Source: Thalassotalea marina (GTDB taxonomy: Bacteria > Pseudomonadota > Gammaproteobacteria > Enterobacterales > Alteromonadaceae). Taken from it: 64,000 nucleotides of DNA. Shown one piece after another: positions 29,756-39,984 of this stretch (the first letter of the stretch is position 1; each line of letters starts with the position of its first letter). The DNA lies in contig NZ_BNCK01000001.1 in the NCBI RefSeq assembly GCF_014656435.1, positions 372,001 through 436,000 of the forward strand, written 5' to 3'. Made by a program: the position numbers and the translations under genes. The notes under the pieces were generated by a model, which made no database searches, was not told where the DNA came from, and saw nothing but the letters and a program-made list of their open reading frames with translations.

Positions 29756-32434
29756 ATGTCTGAGCTCCCAAAAAACATGGATATTGATTCGTTAGAAACT
29801 CAAGAGTGGATCGAATCAATGGAAGCCGTTTTGGAAAATGAAGGTCCAGAACGTGCACATTACCTACTTGAAAAACTTATCGACCAAGCTCGTCGTAGCG
29901 GTACACATTTACCGTTTGATGCGACCACAGCTTATGTGAATACTATTCCTCCGGGGCAAGAGCCTCACATGCCAGCAGACCAAACCATTGAATCTCGCAT
30001 TCGTGCGGCAATTCGTTGGAATGCCATGGCGTTGGTACTGCGTGCATCGAAAAAAGACTTAGAGTTAGGTGGCCACATTGGTTCATTTGCTTCAAGTGCA
30101 ACTTTATATGATGTTGGTTTCAACCATTTCTTTAAAGCGGCAACGCCAGAGCATGGTGGCGATTTTATTTTTGCACAAGGCCATATCTCACCAGGTATTT
30201 ATGCACGTGCTTTCTTAGAAGGTCGTTTGACAGAAGAGCAAATGGCTAACTTCCGTCAAGAAGTTGATGGTAACGGTTTATCATCTTATCCGCACCCACA
30301 CTTAATGGATGACTTCTGGCAGTTCCCAACCGTTTCAATGGGCTTAGGTCCATTACAAGCGATTTATACAGCTCGTTTCCTTAAGTATTTAACAAACCGT
30401 GGCATTAAAGACTGTTCAGAACAGCGCGTATACTGTTTCATGGGCGACGGTGAGTGTGATGAGCCAGAATCACTAGGTGCTATTGGTCTAGCTTCTCGTG
30501 AAGGTTTAGATAACTTAACATTTGTCATTAACTGTAACTTGCAGCGTTTAGATGGCCCTGTTCGCGGTAACGGCAAGATCATCCAAGAACTAGAAGGCAC
30601 ATTCCGTGGTGCTGGTTGGGAAGTGATCAAAGTCATTTGGGGTTCATATTGGGATCCATTAATTGCACGTGATACTTCTGGCAAGCTTTTAGATTTGATG
30701 AACGAAACTGTTGACGGTGAGTATCAAAACTGTAAAGCGAAAGGCGGCAAATATACTCGTGATAACTTCTTTGGTAAGTACCCAGAAACAGCTGCTATGG
30801 TAGCGAATATGTCTGATGCAGACATCTGGCGCTTAAACCGTGGTGGTCATGATCCGGTAAAAGTTTACGCAGCCTACGATAAAGCAATTAACACTAAAGG
30901 TCGCCCAACGGTTATCTTAGCAAAAACAGTTAAAGGTTTTGGTTTAGGTCAATCAGGCGAAGCACAAAACACAGCGCACAACGTGAAGAAAATGGATATC
31001 GACTCGATCAAGCAATACCGCGATCGTTTCAACATGCCTATTTCTGACGATCAAATTGAAGATCTACCATTCTTCAAATTTGATGAAAACAGCCCAGAAA
31101 TGCAATACATGCGAGCTCGCCGTGAAGCATTAGGTGGTCATTTACCTGCACGTCGTGTACAAGCGGAAGAGCAACTTGAAATTCCTTCAGTAAAAGCATT
31201 TGAAGCGATTACTAAAGGTTCAGGCGATCGTGAAGTGTCTAGTACCATGACATTTGTTCGTGTACTTAACGCATTATTAAAAGACAAGAAAATTGGTAAG
31301 CGTATTGTGCCTATCATCCCTGATGAAGCACGTACTTTTGGTATGGAAGGTCTATTCCGCCAGGTAGGTATTTACGCAAATGAAGGACAAAAATACGTTC
31401 CTCAAGATGCTGACCAAGTTGCTTACTACCGTGAAGATAAAAAAGGTCAAGTATTACAAGAAGGTATTAACGAATTAGGTGCAATGGCCTCTTGGGTTGC
31501 CTCTGGTACGTCTTACTCAACTTGTAACGCAACAACGATTCCGTTCTACATCTACTACTCAATGTTTGGTTTCCAACGTGTTGGCGACTTAGCATGGGCG
31601 GCAGGTGACTCTCAAGCACGTGGTTTCTTATTAGGTGCTACAGCGGGTCGTACCACGCTTAACGGTGAAGGTTTACAGCACCAAGACGGTCACTCACACG
31701 TTCAAGCGAACTTAATTCCTAACTGTTTAACTTACGATCCAACGTATGGCTACGAAATCGCTGTTATCGTTCAGGAAGGTTTACGTCGTATGTACGAAAA
31801 TAATGAAAATATTTTCTACTACTTAACCTTAATGAATGAAAACTATCAGCACCCTGCAATGCCAGAAGATAAAGACATTGCTGAGAAGATCATCAAAGGT
31901 ATTTACCAACTTGATCGTGTTGAAGCGAAAAACGCTAAAGCCAATGTTCAGTTAATGGGTTCAGGTACTATCTTATTGCAAGTTCGCGAAGCAGCTCGCA
32001 TCTTAGCAGAAGATTATGGCGTATCATCTGATGTTTACTCAGTGACCTCGTTCAACGAGTTAGCGCGTGAAGGTCAAGATGTTATCCGTTACAACATGTT
32101 AAACCCTGAAGCAGAAGCGAAAGTGCCATACATCGGCCAAGTGATCACTAAAGACGCTGGTCCTGCTATAGCAGCAACTGACTATGTGAAAGCATACTCT
32201 GACCAAGTTCGTGCCTTTATCGATACAGACTATCGCTGTTTAGGTACTGACGGTTTTGGCCGCTCAGATAGCCGTGCAAACTTACGTCGTCACTTTGAAG
32301 TTAATGCTTCTTACATTGTGGTTGCATCGTTATACGAATTAGCTAACCGCGGTGACGTTGAGCGTAAAGTGGTATCAGAAGCGATTAAACGTTTTGATAT
32401 CGACACTGAAAAACTTAACCCGCTATACGCGTAA
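29756..32434 (+). CDS. aceE: pyruvate dehydrogenase E1 component (homodimeric type)
   Basis: AceE decarboxylates pyruvate with thiamine diphosphate and passes the acetyl group to the lipoyl arms of AceF. The frame is open from 29723, but ATG 29756 is preferred: a CCGGAG ribosome-binding site is upstream and the protein then begins [18 protein letters not shown]. At 892 residues it matches the 887-residue E. coli homodimeric E1. The thiamine-binding [10 protein letters not shown] segment with the downstream [14 protein letters not shown], and the [10 protein letters not shown]-like catalytic His region ([11 protein letters not shown]), are present. aceF follows 20 bases later. Confidence 0.98.
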   Translation: MSELPKNMDIDSLETQEWIESMEAVLENEGPERAHYLLEKLIDQARRSGTHLPFDATTAYVNTIPPGQEPHMPADQTIESRIRAAIRWNAMALVLRASKKDLELGGHIGSFASSATLYDVGFNHFFKAATPEHGGDFIFAQGHISPGIYARAFLEGRLTEEQMANFRQEVDGNGLSSYPHPHLMDDFWQFPTVSMGLGPLQAIYTARFLKYLTNRGIKDCSEQRVYCFMGDGECDEPESLGAIGLASREGLDNLTFVINCNLQRLDGPVRGNGKIIQELEGTFRGAGWEVIKVIWGSYWDPLIARDTSGKLLDLMNETVDGEYQNCKAKGGKYTRDNFFGKYPETAAMVANMSDADIWRLNRGGHDPVKVYAAYDKAINTKGRPTVILAKTVKGFGLGQSGEAQNTAHNVKKMDIDSIKQYRDRFNMPISDDQIEDLPFFKFDENSPEMQYMRARREALGGHLPARRVQAEEQLEIPSVKAFEAITKGSGDREVSSTMTFVRVLNALLKDKKIGKRIVPIIPDEARTFGMEGLFRQVGIYANEGQKYVPQDADQVAYYREDKKGQVLQEGINELGAMASWVASGTSYSTCNATTIPFYIYYSMFGFQRVGDLAWAAGDSQARGFLLGATAGRTTLNGEGLQHQDGHSHVQANLIPNCLTYDPTYGYEIAVIVQEGLRRMYENNENIFYYLTLMNENYQHPAMPEDKDIAEKIIKGIYQLDRVEAKNAKANVQLMGSGTILLQVREAARILAEDYGVSSDVYSVTSFNELAREGQDVIRYNMLNPEAEAKVPYIGQVITKDAGPAIAATDYVKAYSDQVRAFIDTDYRCLGTDGFGRSDSRANLRRHFEVNASYIVVASLYELANRGDVERKVVSEAIKRFDIDTEKLNPLYA

Positions 32435-32454
32435 TAGAGCTAGAGGAGAAGATT

Positions 32455-34122
32455 ATGTCTGATATTCAACAAATTCTAGTTCCTGATGTAGGTGGCGAAG
32501 AAGTTGAAGTTATCGAAATATGTGTTGCTGTAGGTGACACATTAGAAGCTGACGAAGGTATTGTTACCGTTGAAACCGACAAAGCGTCAATGGATATTCC
32601 TGCGCCGATGGCTGGTGAATTAACTTCACTGTCAGTTAACGTAGGTGACAAAATCAAAGAAGGTGACGTGATTGGTGAAATGAAAGCAGCTGGCGCAAAT
32701 GAAGCGCCTGCTGAACCAGCGCCAGCACAAGAGCCAGAAGTAAAAGAAGAGCCAGCGGCTGCGCCAGAAGTTACACCAGCTGAAGCTGCTCCGACACCTG
32801 TTGCTTCAGGCGGAAGTGAAGTCATTGAAGTAGTGGTACCTGATATCGGTGAAGACGGTGAAGTTGATATTATCGACGTGCTTGTTGCTGTAGGTGATGA
32901 AGTTCAAGAAGAAGATGGACTGATCACATTAGAAACAGATAAGGCAACGATGGACGTACCGTCGTCACACGCGGGTATCGTAAAAGAAGTACTTGTTAGT
33001 GTTGGTGGTAAAATTGGCACTGGCGGCGTTGTGGTTAAACTTGAAACCAACAGCGGCGCACCAGCGGCGATTGAAGAACCACAAGCACCAGCTGTTCAAG
33101 CAAAAGCTGAAGAAGTAGTTCCTGCAGCTGCACCAGAGAAAAAAGCAGCGCCTGTTCCTCATCACCCATCGGCAGGTGAATTTAAAGCTACAGGTAAAGT
33201 TTACACTTCACCTTCAATTCGTCGTTTAGCGCGCGAATTTGGTGTTGATTTAACGCTAGTTAAAGGCACGGGTCGTAAAGGTCGTATTTTAAAAGAAGAC
33301 GTTCAATCGTATGTGAAATATGAACTTTCTCGTCCTAAAGCTAACGCAGGTAGTTCTGTTGCTTCTGGAGAAGGTGGTTTACAGGTTGTTGCAGCTAAGT
33401 CAGTTGATTTCTCAAAATTTGGTGAGATTGAAACAAAAGAGCTTACTCGCATTCAGAAAATTTCTGGCCCATTCTTACACCGCAATTGGGTAACAATTCC
33501 ACACGTTACACAATTTGATGAAGCGGATATCACTGAGCTTGAGAAATTCCGTAAAGAACAAAATGTGATCTGTGAAAAGCAAAAAATGGGCTTTAAAATC
33601 ACACCACTTGTGTTTTTAATGAAAGCGGCAGCAAAAACATTGGCAGAATTTCCAGTGTTTAACTCAAGCTTAAGTGATGACGGTGAAAGCTTGATCCTTA
33701 AGAAATACTTCCATATCGGTATCGCAGTTGATACACCTACAGGACTTGTTGTGCCAGTAGTACGTGATGTTGATAAAAAAGGTATTTACGAGTTATCTAA
33801 AGAATTACTTGAAATCAGTGCAAAAGCACGTGATGGCAAGTTAAAAGCTGCGGATATGCAAGGTGGTTGTTTTACTATTTCTAGCTTAGGTGGAATTGGC
33901 GGTACAGCGTTTACGCCTATTGTTAATGCACCAGAAGTTGCTATTTTAGGTGTATCTAAATCTGATATGAAGCCTAAGTGGAATGGTAAAGAGTTTGAAC
34001 CTCGTTTAATGTTGCCTCTATCATTGTCATACGATCATCGTGTGATTGATGGCGCATTAGCAGCTCGCTTCTCAGTACACTTAGCTTCTGTTATCTCAGA
34101 TATTCGTAAGTTAGTATTGTAA
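32455..34122 (+). CDS. aceF: pyruvate dehydrogenase E2, dihydrolipoamide acetyltransferase
   Basis: AceF forms the core of the complex and moves the acetyl group to CoA. The 555-residue protein has two lipoyl domains with lipoylated lysines in ETDKASMD (about residue 42) and ETDKATMD (about residue 163), joined by Ala/Pro/Glu-rich linkers, then the E1/E3-binding domain ([15 protein letters not shown]), and the acetyltransferase domain ending in [17 protein letters not shown] with the catalytic His. E. coli has three lipoyl domains; two, as here, is common in marine gammaproteobacteria. It follows aceE in one operon. Confidence 0.97.
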   Translation: MSDIQQILVPDVGGEEVEVIEICVAVGDTLEADEGIVTVETDKASMDIPAPMAGELTSLSVNVGDKIKEGDVIGEMKAAGANEAPAEPAPAQEPEVKEEPAAAPEVTPAEAAPTPVASGGSEVIEVVVPDIGEDGEVDIIDVLVAVGDEVQEEDGLITLETDKATMDVPSSHAGIVKEVLVSVGGKIGTGGVVVKLETNSGAPAAIEEPQAPAVQAKAEEVVPAAAPEKKAAPVPHHPSAGEFKATGKVYTSPSIRRLAREFGVDLTLVKGTGRKGRILKEDVQSYVKYELSRPKANAGSSVASGEGGLQVVAAKSVDFSKFGEIETKELTRIQKISGPFLHRNWVTIPHVTQFDEADITELEKFRKEQNVICEKQKMGFKITPLVFLMKAAAKTLAEFPVFNSSLSDDGESLILKKYFHIGIAVDTPTGLVVPVVRDVDKKGIYELSKELLEISAKARDGKLKAADMQGGCFTISSLGGIGGTAFTPIVNAPEVAILGVSKSDMKPKWNGKEFEPRLMLPLSLSYDHRVIDGALAARFSVHLASVISDIRKLVL

Positions 34123-34134
34123 GTGCACATTGTG

Positions 34135-34163
34135 GACTTTGGTTGATTATTTCGACCAAAGTC
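34135..34163 (+). terminator. hairpin after aceF
   Basis: GACTTTGGT (34135-34143) pairs with ACCAAAGTC (34155-34163), and the stem can be lengthened by two further pairs. The T tract that follows is broken (TATCTATATTTT), so this may be a leaky terminator or a processing hairpin before lpdA. Confidence 0.55.
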
Positions 34164-34223
34164 TATCTATATTTTGGCTAGTGGTTTGATTTATAACCTT
34201 TGCCTCAATATAGAATGATTCAA

Positions 34224-34240
34224 GATTAAAATGTTTAATC
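34224..34240. promoter_or_regulatory. perfect palindrome upstream of lpdA
   Basis: GATTAAA (34224-34230) and TTTAATC (34234-34240) flank a 3-base centre, giving an operator-like palindrome about 115 bases before the lpdA ATG. The binding protein is not known; it does not fit the PdhR consensus. Confidence 0.4.
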
Positions 34241-34354
34241 GATGGCGATTTGACTCGTTTTTCAGTAAACTTCGCCAAATAAAAATAAATTCTTAATTTA
34301 GTGCTTAGCAGCCGTTAGCGTAGCATTAAATATTCACAGTTAATTGAGGTTAGC

Positions 34355-35788
34355 ATGAGTAACGAAATTAAAACACAAGTGGTCGTCTTAGGTGCAGGCC
34401 CTGGTGGTTATTCAGCAGCATTCCGTGCTGCGGATTTAGGTTTAGACGTTGTATTAGTTGAAAGCCGTAAAACGTTAGGTGGTGTTTGTTTAAATGTTGG
34501 TTGTATTCCATCTAAAGCATTACTTCATGTCGCTAAGGTGATTGATGATGCAAAAGAAATGGCGTCTCACGGTGTTTCTTTTGGTGCACCTGAAATCGAC
34601 TTAGATAAAGTTCGTTCATGGAAAGACAGTGTAATTGGTCAGTTAACTGGTGGCTTAGGTGGTATGGCTAAGCAACGCAAAGTGACTACTGTTTACGGTT
34701 ACGGTAAATTCACTTCAGATAAAACGATTGAAGTTGAAGGCGAAGACGGTACAACAACAGTAACATTTGACAATGCAATTATCGCTTGTGGCTCATCTGT
34801 AGTTGAATTGCCATTTATTCCACATGACGACCCACGTGTAATTGATTCAACAGGTGCATTAGAACTAGCTGACGTACCAGAAGAAATGTTAGTACTAGGC
34901 GGTGGTATCATCGGTTTAGAAATGGGTACTGTATATAGCTCATTAGGTTCAAACGTTTCTGTTGTTGAATTTGCTGATCAGTTGATCCCTGCAGCGGATG
35001 CAGATGTTGTTAAAATCTACACTAAACACAACAAGACACGTTTTAAAGAAATCATGCTTTCAACTAAAGTAACTGCAGTTGAAGCAAAAGAAGACGGTTT
35101 ATACGTAACGTTTGAAGGCAAAAAAGCGCCTGAAGGCCAAGTGCGTTACGACAAGATCTTAGTTGCTGTTGGCCGTAAGCCAAATGGTCACTTAGTTGCT
35201 GCAGACAAAGCTGGTGTTAACGTTGATGAGCGCGGCTTTATCAATGTTTCTAACGAATTACGTACAAACGTTGGTCACATTTTTGCAATCGGTGATGTTG
35301 TTGGCCAACCAATGCTTGCGCACAAAGCCGTTCATGAAGCGCATGTAGCTGCAGAAGTTATTGCTGGTAAGAAACACGTATTTGAACCACGTGCAATTCC
35401 TTCAATTGCATACACTGACCCAGAAATTGCGTGGGTAGGTGTTACTGAGCGTGAAGCAAAAGAACAAGGTTTAAATGTTGAAACAGCAAACTTCCCTTGG
35501 GCAGCATCTGGCCGTGCCATTGCATCAGGTCGCACTGAAGGTAAAACAAAACTTATCTTCGATAAAGACTCTGGTCGTGTACTAGGCGGTTCAATTGTTG
35601 GCATCAATGCTGGTGAAATGTTAGGTGAAATCGGTCTAGCCGTTGAAATGGGCGCTGATGCTGAAGATGTGGCATTAACTATCCATGCTCACCCAACATT
35701 AAACGAATCAATCGGCTTAGCAGCTGAAATCTTTGAAGGTTCAATTACTGACCTTCCAAATGCTAAAGCAGTTAAAAAGAAGAAGTAA
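34355..35788 (+). CDS. lpdA: dihydrolipoamide dehydrogenase (E3)
   Basis: Lpd reoxidises the lipoyl groups of the pyruvate and 2-oxoglutarate dehydrogenases and passes electrons to NAD. The 477-residue flavoprotein has the FAD Rossmann motif VVVLGAGPGGYSAAFRAADLG, the redox-active disulphide GGVCLNVGCIPSKALLH, the NAD-binding GGGIIGLEMG, and the C-terminal HAHPTLNES with the catalytic His. The 232-base gap after aceF, with a hairpin and a palindrome, suggests that lpdA has its own promoter, which fits its use by more than one complex. Confidence 0.98.
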   Translation: MSNEIKTQVVVLGAGPGGYSAAFRAADLGLDVVLVESRKTLGGVCLNVGCIPSKALLHVAKVIDDAKEMASHGVSFGAPEIDLDKVRSWKDSVIGQLTGGLGGMAKQRKVTTVYGYGKFTSDKTIEVEGEDGTTTVTFDNAIIACGSSVVELPFIPHDDPRVIDSTGALELADVPEEMLVLGGGIIGLEMGTVYSSLGSNVSVVEFADQLIPAADADVVKIYTKHNKTRFKEIMLSTKVTAVEAKEDGLYVTFEGKKAPEGQVRYDKILVAVGRKPNGHLVAADKAGVNVDERGFINVSNELRTNVGHIFAIGDVVGQPMLAHKAVHEAHVAAEVIAGKKHVFEPRAIPSIAYTDPEIAWVGVTEREAKEQGLNVETANFPWAASGRAIASGRTEGKTKLIFDKDSGRVLGGSIVGINAGEMLGEIGLAVEMGADAEDVALTIHAHPTLNESIGLAAEIFEGSITDLPNAKAVKKKK

Positions 35789-35812
35789 TTCTTTTTAAAC
35801 TCTAGTATAAAT

Positions 35813-35840
35813 AAAGCAGCGCTCGTCGCTGCTTTTTTTT
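35813..35840 (+). terminator. intrinsic terminator after lpdA
   Basis: AAAGCAGCG (35813-35821) pairs with CGCTGCTTT (35827-35835) around a 5-base loop and runs into eight T. Confidence 0.93.
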
Positions 35841-35870
35841 ATTAAAGAATAAATAAATCAAGGAATTGAT

Positions 35871-37811
35871 ATGCATCTAGTGTTACGTACTATTTTACTC
35901 TACCTGTTTTTGACCTTGCCTGTGTTAGCAAAAAATAAGGAGCTGACATACGAACATTTTGGTCACCTACCTATGTTTCAGCATGCCACTGTATCCCCTG
36001 ATGGTAAAATGATCGCTGCGGTATACAATGGTAAAGATGGACCCAGTGTCGTTGTCTCGCCATTTGCTTCAAGAAAGGTTGCAGTTGTGGCTCGTCTATC
36101 TAAGTCAAAGGATCGTATTGATGGTTTAACTTGGGTTAATAGTGAACGTATCGTGATATCTGCGAGTTACCCCAAACTATCTTATGGTGGCTATACAAGA
36201 GTAAACCGGATGTATGCGGTAAATAAAGATGGTACTGATGTTGTTTTATTACAAGACAAGAAAGCAAAGAATCGTCCTGATTGGATGGATGTGCTCAGCA
36301 CGACACGAATCGTTTCTCTGCTTGAGAAAGATAAAAAACACATCTTGATACAAGCTTATGATGAAAAAGATGAAGGATGGTCTGTATTTAAAGTTAATGT
36401 TTACGACAGCGATTATGAAAAGTTATTTGTAAACAAGTATAAAGTGAGCTCGTGGTATGCCAACGGAGATGGTCAAGTCGTTTTAGGTGTGCAATATGAT
36501 GGAAACAATAATAAAAAAGACACAATAAATATTTGGCATAGAACGAATAATAATGATGAATGGAAATTGTTACATTCAAGAAAGTTGTACGATAGTACTA
36601 CCTTTACTCCGATTAAAGTAGACGGCAATAAAGCAATAGTTTTAACAGATCATGAATTGTATCGACAAGCTTTATGGTCCTATGACATACCTAGTGGCAA
36701 GTTTGAAAAGGTTTTATTTTCACATGACAAATATGACGTTGATTCTGCTTTATTAAGCCCTGATCAGTCGAAGGTGATTGGAGCTGTTTATTATGATCAT
36801 TTCCGTAGAAATCATTTTTTTGACCCCAATGAAAATAATATTCATAACAAAGTTGCAAAAATATTTTCGCAATATGAAACAAGTATTGTCGATTTTAGTT
36901 TAGATAGAAGCAAAGTACTGGTATTGGCGGTAAAAGATAATTCTCCACCGAAATATTTTTGGCTTGATCAACAAGCAAATAAAGCTGGAGTTTGGTTTAG
37001 TAAATACCCACATTTGGAAAACAAGCCTTTAGCAAACGTAGAGGCATTTGAGTTTGAAACACAAGACAAAATGTTGCTAAATGGTTATTTAACTATGCCA
37101 AATAATTCGGATGGGAAGCCGCCGTTAATCGTTTACCCACACGGTGGTCCTAACGCAAGGGATTATCAATATTTTGACCCATATGTACAGTACTTTGCTA
37201 ACAAAGGTTATGCAGTATTACAGGTTAACTTTAGGGGATCGACTGGTTTTGGTAATAGCTATGAAACAGCAGGATATCGAGAGTGGGGCGCTAAAATGCA
37301 AAGCGATGTCTATGAAGCCGTAGATTGGTTAGCAACTCAAAACAAAGTGGATATGTCTAAAGTTTGTTTTGTAGGTGCTAGTTATGGTGGATATGTGGCA
37401 CTTACAGCCGCGGCCGAAAAGCCGAATGACTATAAATGTATCGTATCCGTTGCTGGTGTAAGTGATGTTAAAGCGTTAGCAGATACTGCTTATTTGATGC
37501 CGACATTGAGATCTTTTGTAGAAAATACCATAGGGCATCCAAAGGTAGATGATGACGTAAATAATATGCGAGAAATATCGCCGATTAACTACGTCAAAAA
37601 TATTAAAGCGCCAATTTTATTAATTCACGGTGCAAAAGACACTCGAGTTTCTATAAAACAATCTAGAAAGTTTTTTGACGAAGCTAAAGATGCTGATCTT
37701 GATATTCAGCATATAGAATATGAGTTTGGTACACATTTCCTAGATGAAAATGACAATAGGTTGTCAGCATTTAAAGAAATCGGTGAATTTTTGGAAAAAC
37801 ACCTAAACTAA
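35871..37811 (+). CDS. S9 family prolyl oligopeptidase-like peptidase, secreted
   Basis: The 646-residue protein starts with a signal peptide (cleavage near residue 21, after VLA), has an N-terminal beta-propeller-like region with repeats, and a C-terminal alpha/beta hydrolase domain. The catalytic Ser504 sits in GASYGGYVA, with Asp590 in HGAKDTRVS and His622 in FGTHFLDE, so the triad is complete. S9 enzymes of this group cleave short peptides and are common in Alteromonadales, where they scavenge peptides in the periplasm. It stands alone between two terminators. Confidence 0.9.
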   Translation: MHLVLRTILLYLFLTLPVLAKNKELTYEHFGHLPMFQHATVSPDGKMIAAVYNGKDGPSVVVSPFASRKVAVVARLSKSKDRIDGLTWVNSERIVISASYPKLSYGGYTRVNRMYAVNKDGTDVVLLQDKKAKNRPDWMDVLSTTRIVSLLEKDKKHILIQAYDEKDEGWSVFKVNVYDSDYEKLFVNKYKVSSWYANGDGQVVLGVQYDGNNNKKDTINIWHRTNNNDEWKLLHSRKLYDSTTFTPIKVDGNKAIVLTDHELYRQALWSYDIPSGKFEKVLFSHDKYDVDSALLSPDQSKVIGAVYYDHFRRNHFFDPNENNIHNKVAKIFSQYETSIVDFSLDRSKVLVLAVKDNSPPKYFWLDQQANKAGVWFSKYPHLENKPLANVEAFEFETQDKMLLNGYLTMPNNSDGKPPLIVYPHGGPNARDYQYFDPYVQYFANKGYAVLQVNFRGSTGFGNSYETAGYREWGAKMQSDVYEAVDWLATQNKVDMSKVCFVGASYGGYVALTAAAEKPNDYKCIVSVAGVSDVKALADTAYLMPTLRSFVENTIGHPKVDDDVNNMREISPINYVKNIKAPILLIHGAKDTRVSIKQSRKFFDEAKDADLDIQHIEYEFGTHFLDENDNRLSAFKEIGEFLEKHLN

Positions 37812-37825
37812 ATGAATAAACTTAT

Positions 37826-37854
37826 AAAGCTCTAAATCATCATTTAGAGCTTTT
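37826..37854 (+). terminator. terminator-like hairpin after the S9 peptidase gene
   Basis: AAAGCTCTAAAT (37826-37837) and ATTTAGAGCTTT (37842-37853) form a perfect 12-bp stem with a 4-base loop. Only four T follow the main stem, so strength is uncertain. Confidence 0.75.
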
Positions 37855-37890
37855 GGGGTTTTGGTTATGGAAAGGAGTTAGATATTTCAA

Positions 37891-38256
37891 ATGAAGTTTT
37901 CAATAAAGTTTTTAGCAAAACTGTTAATTGTAGCTACGTTGTTTACCTTAGCCACGGGGTGTGCAACACCAAATAGTCAAGCAAACAGTAGCCAATATGA
38001 CTTTGATCATGGCGTTTTTTTTGAAAAAGAAGAGCTTGGTGATAACCGTTTTCACATATTAGTCAGATCAGATGAAAAAGTTCCTTTTAATCGCTTAGCC
38101 ACTTTTTTAATACGTAAAGCTCTACAAACCTGCAAAAGTTACGGATTTAAATTGGAAGTCCTAGGGGGCGTAGAAGAATATGACGACAGGCTAGCGCATC
38201 CTAATTTAATTATTCCTTCTTTATCGGCGAATCTGGAGTGCCCAGCTAAGCAATAA
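37891..38256 (+). CDS. small lipoprotein of unknown function
   Basis: The 121-residue protein has a lipoprotein signal peptide with the lipobox LATGC (Cys about residue 24) and a mature part of about 98 residues. The segment RLATFLIRKALQTCKSYGFKLEVL, with a Cys and helix-strand pattern, recalls the CC0125/CC1285-type small lipoproteins in which a similar helix ends in a Cys, but the match is loose. No neighbour clarifies its role. It has an AAAGGAG ribosome-binding site about 18 bases upstream and starts a fresh unit after the hairpin at 37826. Confidence 0.7.
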   Translation: MKFSIKFLAKLLIVATLFTLATGCATPNSQANSSQYDFDHGVFFEKEELGDNRFHILVRSDEKVPFNRLATFLIRKALQTCKSYGFKLEVLGGVEEYDDRLAHPNLIIPSLSANLECPAKQ

Positions 38257-38360
38257 CAGCAAAAGCCTTTGGTTGGGCATTGGGGTAAATATTGTAAATT
38301 TACCTCAAAGGGTTCTAACCATGCCTATACTTTAAAAAGGACTTTAAATAAGGGCTCTTG

Positions 38361-39110
38361 ATGTTTAATCCAAAAAAGTCGTCTGTGGCATTTTTCTTTG
38401 TGAGCTTACTGTTAGCCTTGTTGCACCCTTATAGAGGTGCAATAGCTGCTGAAAGTTATCAGGTATTTACGGAAGACTTTGCGCCCTATAACTATCTCGA
38501 CAATGGTAAGCTCGTTGGTTTGAGTGTCGATGTAGTAGATTCGGTTTTTCGAGAACTTAAAGCCTCTGCAAACTATCAAGTGTTACCTTGGGCTAGAGCC
38601 TACGAGTATGCGTTAAACACACCCAATACATTAATCTTTTCGTTAGCTCGTAACCCACAAAGAGAAAAACTGTTTAAATGGGTTGGGGCAATTTCAGCGG
38701 TCGAAACCTGTTTGTTTGCTTTTGAAAGCAGCGTTATTGAACCGCTTTATACGTTAGAACAAGCAAAAAAATTTCGGGTGGTTACCCAATTACAAGGTCA
38801 TATTAGTATTGTTTTGACCAAGGCAGGTTTTATCCGGGGGGGAAATTTAATTGATTCAGTATCGATTGAGAGTTCACTGCAAATGCTTAAGGCAGGAAGA
38901 GCTGACATTATTGGGCTGCCGCGACAAGTGTTAGAGCATTACATGCAATACGGGCGAGGCAAAACCGAAGAGAGGCTAAAAACCATCATTTGTTTTGATA
39001 ACACTGCGTTATATTTAGCGTTTAATAAAGACACTCCGGACGAAACGGTTCTAAAATTTAAGCAAGCAATGATAAAAGTTAAAAAATCACTGCAAGAAGA
39101 AAACAAATAA
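38361..39110 (+). CDS. periplasmic substrate-binding protein, SBP_bac_3-like
   Basis: The 249-residue protein has a signal peptide (about residues 1-30, ending IAA) and a solute-binding domain beginning YQVFTEDFAPYNYLDNGKLVGLSVDVVDSVFREL, the usual opening of family 3 binding proteins. There are no ABC transporter genes beside it. Stand-alone proteins of this kind in Alteromonadales often serve as sensors or have lost transport partners; ligand unknown. ATG 38361 is preferred over the in-frame TTG just before it. Confidence 0.8.
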   Translation: MFNPKKSSVAFFFVSLLLALLHPYRGAIAAESYQVFTEDFAPYNYLDNGKLVGLSVDVVDSVFRELKASANYQVLPWARAYEYALNTPNTLIFSLARNPQREKLFKWVGAISAVETCLFAFESSVIEPLYTLEQAKKFRVVTQLQGHISIVLTKAGFIRGGNLIDSVSIESSLQMLKAGRADIIGLPRQVLEHYMQYGRGKTEERLKTIICFDNTALYLAFNKDTPDETVLKFKQAMIKVKKSLQEENK

Positions 39111-39120
39111 ATCATGTTTA

Positions 39121-39519
39121 TTACTTATTCGTTAGTGGTTTTATATCCATAAAATAGCGTAAAAGATCGGTTGCAGAAACGACGCCCTCAACTTTATCTT
39201 GTTCTGTAATTACTAAATGATGAATCTTCTTCGAGACTAAAAGCTCGGCTGCTGAAAATATGGGGGTATTAGCTGTCACTTCAATGATGGCATGAGAACA
39301 TATTTCCCAAGCATGTTCTACTTGCGAATTACCCATGTCTTTATGAAACTTTAGTAAATCATAATCGCTTATGACGCCAAAACACTTTCCTTGATCGTCA
39401 ATGATGGGTAAAAACGATAAATGATTTTGCGCTAAAAACTGTTCAATTTCTTGGATGGTGTCTTCTATGTGGGCAACAATAACGTTTTTTTGCATAATGT
39501 CGCTAATCGGCTGATTCAT
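39121..39519 (-). CDS. CBS-domain protein
   Basis: The 132-residue protein consists of two CBS motifs (about residues 8-60 and 72-125), each with the typical strand-helix pattern, for example SFLPIIDDQGKCFGVISDYDLLKF and HHLVITEQDKVEGVVSATDLLRYF. CBS pairs bind adenosyl compounds and act as regulatory modules; free-standing pairs are common and of unknown partner. The ATG at 39519 has an AAGGAT ribosome-binding site; a GTG lies just before it. It is convergent with the binding-protein gene, with 10 bases between stops. Confidence 0.85.
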   Translation of the reverse strand: MNQPISDIMQKNVIVAHIEDTIQEIEQFLAQNHLSFLPIIDDQGKCFGVISDYDLLKFHKDMGNSQVEHAWEICSHAIIEVTANTPIFSAAELLVSKKIHHLVITEQDKVEGVVSATDLLRYFMDIKPLTNK

Positions 39520-39712
39520 CACAAATCCTTTTACAATAATCTAATGTCGATTAGTTAATTATAGCGCAAGTTTACAGCTTAAATTAATGCAGCAGAGTAC
39601 TTGTTTACCAAATGTTCGATTGTTTTTGGTGGTAATATTTCCAGTGAACAAGGGGGACAAATAGCTTAAAATACCTCGGCTATGACTTTGTAACTGCACA
39701 TTTAGGATCTTC

Positions 39713-39952
39713 ATGGAAAACCAACCCAATAACCCCTTACACGGTAAAACCTTAGAAACCATGCTCAACGAACTCGTTGAAAAACTTGGTTGGCAGCGCA
39801 TGGGAGAGATTGTTGATATTCGTTGTTTCAATCATGAGCCCTCAATCAAATCAAGCTTAAAGTTTCTGCGCAGAACACCGTGGGCACGTACAAAAGTTGA
39901 AGAAATGTACATTAATACCTTTCATGGCTTTTCTTGGCCAGAACGCGATTAA
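39713..39952 (+). CDS. VF530 family DNA-binding protein
   Basis: The 79-residue protein matches the VF530 (DUF2132) family through NNPLHGKTLETMLNELVEKLGWQ, DIRCFNHEPSIKSSLKFLRRTPWARTKVEEMY. The family name comes from a Vibrio fischeri structural-genomics protein with a helical DNA-binding-like fold; the role in the cell is not established. It is a stand-alone gene between the CBS gene and the AraC regulator. Confidence 0.88.
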   Translation: MENQPNNPLHGKTLETMLNELVEKLGWQRMGEIVDIRCFNHEPSIKSSLKFLRRTPWARTKVEEMYINTFHGFSWPERD

Positions 39953-39984
39953 CCGTTAAAACCCAAGGTTAAAGCTACATTCGA

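Noticed and set aside
32466-32825. Ala/Ser/Pro-rich frame antisense to the lipoyl region of aceF
   Set aside because: The low complexity comes from the repetitive linker codons of aceF; no independent gene signal.
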